64,000 nt of DNA, taken from the NCBI RefSeq assembly GCF_003255815.1, contig NC_037669.1, forward strand, positions 136,280,577-136,344,576. Reading direction: 5' to 3'. The notes under the pieces are model-generated. The model saw only the letters and a program-made list of their open reading frames with translations. It was not told where the DNA came from and made no database searches. The translations under genes and the position numbers were made by a program. Of the stretch, positions 59,541-64,000 are shown piece by piece (the first letter of the stretch is position 1; each line of letters begins with the position of its first letter). The stretch is from Theropithecus gelada. Taxonomy: Eukaryota > Chordata > Mammalia > Primates > Cercopithecidae.

Positions 59541-60600
59541 ATGCATAATTATGATTCATATCAACTTCAGAATTATTACCTTTGGAAAGGGGTGGGGGTA
59601 ACGAGTCAGGAGTTGGGGTTTAGCTGTATCTGTAATACTTTATTTAAAAAAGAAGGGGTTGGGGGAGCAGGAGTATTACATGGTGTATGTCCTGTTTTTG
59701 GTAGGTTTGAGATACCACACAATTAAAAAATTTGAAAGTTTACAAAATTATGGGAGTTGATTAAAACTATCAAAATAAAGTGCATAGCAAACAAGTGCTC
59801 TTATTAGAAACTTTGTGTCTGAGTTTATTTCAACATGTGCATCTGCATTTTTTCAGACTCAAGAAAGACAAACACCGGACGTTAGGGGGTGAACTGCTGC
59901 TGTTGAGGGATTATCTTGGTGGTTTTTTTTTTGTTTTTTTTTTGTTTTTTTTTGGCTTTTCTATTCACCGTGGAGATTACCAGCAAAACAAATCTCCAAC
60001 AAGCATGTTTACAAAATAAAAAGCAGTTTGGAGGCAGAGGGTTAATGACTTAATTTCTTATAAATTGAGGCTTATGTATGGGCATGTAAAAAAAACAAAA
60101 ACAAAAGTAAATTTGGGGAGGTTTCTTTCTATAGAGGCAAAGAACGTTTTACCTATATTTTTTTCCAAATTGATTTCTTCCTGGTACTATTGGGAGGAAG
60201 AAATTCAAGTGGGTATTCTGGTGGCTTTTTTCTTTTTTCTAAGAGTCTAGGATTGTTTTCAGGATAAAGTTTCTTCTTGCCCATGGTGCTTTGCTGTGAC
60301 ATTGTAATTGCCTCTGTTGAATTGAATAATACAAATGGGTTGTTTCTATGGTATCGGCTAAGTGGGATGAAAAGGTGAAACCCTAGATCTTGTGCTGAGA
60401 GGTCACAGTGCTACCACCCTCCACACTAACTGTCTGTCAAAGCGGACAGGCAGCCAAGGCCCAGAGCTCCAATCTCAGGCACTCATTTGTAATTTACTCA
60501 TTTGTAACTTCCTGGGCAAATTCACGCATGAAAAAAGAAAATGACTTTAGTTTATGTTGTCACTAAGCCCAGAAAATCCCTGCCAACCCCATGCTGCCAG
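59541..60600. other. Intergenic unique DNA
   Basis: AT-rich with T/G-run tracts at 59930-59954. No SINE, LINE or coding evidence. Open frames are low-complexity or short. Confidence 0.5.
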
Positions 60601-62425
60601 CTTTCCTAGGACATTCTTATTGGAGGATTATTTTAAACTGAAAGGTGAGTGAAGAGCTGCGTCCCCACTCGTTCCCAGCCAGGCTTTGAACTAACAATAG
60701 GGCAGGTTGAATGAAGGCTGATAAATGTAAATCCTGGAATCCAGAAGCCGGATCACACTGCGGCAGTCTAGACCAGTGGAGGTTCCCGCATCCGCCCCTA
60801 GCTGGTCACTCATCCTGTCAGTGCGTTCAGTAGATTTCATCGTTTCATCTACACTTGAGTGCCTGCTCTGTGCAAGCTTTCCTCTGCCACCGCCGTCTTC
60901 TTACTCCCGGCAGGTTGCCCGCTTGAGTCAACCAGCTACTAAACGGATCTAAGTGAGTAAGTGTCCTGTTAATGCCAAGGAGTAGCATTTCCAAATGAAG
61001 AGACTGGGAATAAATAAAAGCAAAGTGTTATCATCTACACTCTCAATTTTAGTTGCACTTCACTCAAAGTGGATCTCTTTAATTTGCAGCATTGACAGAT
61101 GCTATGTTCTTAGAATTTTTTTTTTTTTTTTAAAGGAGGTAAGACGGGCATTTCAGAACACCTTTTACTTTGGTGCAAGTTGCACGCAGTTCCCATTCCC
61201 TGCCCCTTCACCTCCAACTTTGTTTCTCCAACTCCTTTACCCGCCCACCACCGAGGCCCTCCAGCTACAGCCCCAAACTGAGTATCAAGGGGTTACCCTG
61301 GGTTTGGAAACTTTTGAAACTTGCAGGGGGTGGGGGGTAGGTAAAAGGACTTCATTGCCAATGCTTCTGGCCCTTGCCAAGCGGGGAGCCCCGCAGAAGA
61401 GTGTAAGCCAAGGATTCCAGGTGCAGCCCTGGGGTTCCGTACACCTATCCCGCCCGGGCCAGCGGAGGCAGCGGGCGCTCCAGTCCGCTCTTCCCAACTC
61501 CAGTTCCTGATTTCCTCGGAAGCTGCGGGGCCGAGAGGGAGTGGGGCTCCTGTGTGAGTGTGAGGATTTGAATGAGAAAGCAGGTTGTGGCGGCGGCACC
61601 CTGCTCTTCCCCGCTCTTCTGGGGCTTCTGCTGGCTAGTGGGGAGAAGTGCTCTTCTAGGGGGGCTTTTCTGGCCCTTGGCAGGGCTTTGGAGTTGGAGT
61701 CACAGGGGCCAATAACTCATCACCCCAGCACTTCGGAGGTGGCTCCCTGTGCCACGGACTCCGAGGAGTCCTTCATCTACTGAACACTCAAAGCTGAGGA
61801 GGTCAGTGCTTTCGGGGGAAGAGGAGGGGGGCGCGGGAGAGAAGAGGGTGTGCAGGAAAAAGAGGACTGGTACGCCAGTCCGATGAGCGAGTGAGCAGGT
61901 GGCCCGAGTTCCTCTTTCGGCAGCCACAGCCTGGACACGCCTCTTTAGGACTGTGTGAGTGCTGTGCGTGGGGATCCTCCAACCCCCCGTGCGGGGAACT
62001 GGCCACGGCTGCTCTTAGGGGTCCCATAATTCAGAAGGATGTGGGGGTGTATGTGTGTCCGCTAAAGAATGTAACTCTCGGGTCCCTTGCGGTGGTGGTG
62101 GGTGGCATTTCGTCTGGTGGAACGTCCAGCATCGTTGCAGGATGCTTCACCCTCATGCGGGGTCCCGGGATCCTCTCTCTGATCGCCAGACGCAGCCAGG
62201 AGAGCAGGTCCGCGTTTCCCAGCAAGGAAAGTGCAGCGTCGGTTACACTTGGGGAGTCTCACAGCTTTTCCTGCGACCGGTGACCCTGCTCAGGACCCTC
62301 TTAGAGAAGACTAGGTGTGCTCAGCGCGAGGAGGATATACTCCATTGCCCTTTCCTGGGAAGAACGAGGAGCGCCCGAGCGGCGCGGGGTGGTGGAGGCA
62401 AACCCCTGCCCACGGCGGCGCGCTC

Positions 62426-62436
62426 TGCGCCTGCGC
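62426..62436. promoter_or_regulatory. NRF1-like site
   Basis: TGCGCCTGCGC, near the palindromic NRF1 consensus GCGCATGCGC. Lies in the densest part of the CpG island. Confidence 0.45.
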
Positions 62437-62439
62437 GGC

Positions 62440-62453
62440 GTTTCCTTGGCGAC
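62440..62453. promoter_or_regulatory. RFX X-box-like site
   Basis: GTTTCC-TT-GGCGAC fits the X-box pattern RYYNYY-N(1-3)-RRNRRC, four bases after the NRF1-like site. Confidence 0.4.
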
Positions 62454-62570
62454 TGAGCAGTGGGTCCGAGACGCCACCCCGCGCGCCCCTAAGCCCAGTT
62501 CCCTGTTGAGCATCTGCGACGTCCTCTCCCCTCCTTCCTGAGGCGTTTTCTATTTGTTTCCGTCTGCGAA

Positions 62571-64000
<1,430 letters not shown>

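Larger units (their letters stand above)
61350..62570 (+). promoter_or_regulatory. PLCH1: CpG island, probable PLCH1 promoter or first exon
   Basis: About 1.2 kb of GC-rich, CpG-rich DNA, densest at 62310-62500. Open frames on both strands are as expected for GC-rich DNA; none reads as a known protein. It lies about 18.5 kb beyond the end of C3orf33. In human PLCH1 (phospholipase C eta-1) is the next gene and points the same way, with a similar spacing from memory. The assignment is by position only; no PLCH1 coding sequence is visible and the first exon may be non-coding. Confidence 0.55.

Noticed and set aside
60995..62513. Frames up to 171 codons in the downstream CpG island as PLCH1 coding sequence
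   Set aside because: None resembles the phospholipase C eta N-terminus (PH domain) and all are explained by GC-rich composition.

Overview
The window is primate nuclear DNA, most likely from an Old World monkey (Cercopithecidae: macaque, baboon, guenon or similar). Alu, L1, MIR and L2 repeats cover well over half of it. Several young Alu copies carry variants I associate with the cercopithecid AluYR lineage: 'GGCTCAAGCCTG' at the head, 'GAGATCCGGCCACTGC' in the right arm and 'TAGTTTTTTGTATTTTTTAG' in the middle. Some still have perfect 16-18 bp target-site duplications. Species assignment is inference from these repeats, not from a database search.

One protein-coding gene is fully contained: the orthologue of human C3orf33 (also published as AC3-33, and more recently, to my knowledge, as the mitochondrial inner-membrane organiser MISO). 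It lies on the + strand in five coding exons (3197-3310, 7141-7200, 29365-29512, 37810-37970, 41571-41969). All exons are bounded by GT/AG, and they join in frame to a 293-residue protein. A CpG-rich promoter with a YY1-type motif over the start codon lies at about 3040-3600. The 3' UTR contains a pair of Alus and ends near an AATAAA at 42831. The four introns are about 3.8, 22.2, 8.3 and 3.6 kb. Intron 2 is mainly antisense L1 sequence (about 8.0-23.65 kb) riddled with Alus, and it contains a 14-N assembly gap at 13673-13686.

From 42.9 to about 57.2 kb is intergenic DNA, mostly Alus with an ERV1-type LTR at about 47.9-48.9 kb. From 57.2 kb onward repeats thin out. A unique block at 58.4-59.5 kb is a candidate conserved element. 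A second CpG island at about 61.35-62.57 kb carries NRF1-like and RFX X-box-like motifs. In human the gene order is SLC33A1 - C3orf33 - PLCH1, with C3orf33 and PLCH1 on the same strand, so this island is probably the PLCH1 promoter or first exon. No PLCH1 coding sequence was recognised. The window ends 17 bases after a strong splice-acceptor-like site.

I found no undescribed multi-gene system. The most unusual items are structural: a 79/79-bp inverted pair of Alu heads (54521-54705), the reciprocal tail-to-tail Alu fusion (21705-22020), the clashing gap junction in an L1, nested or paired Alus sharing one target-site duplication, and an internal repeat in the C-terminus of C3orf33.
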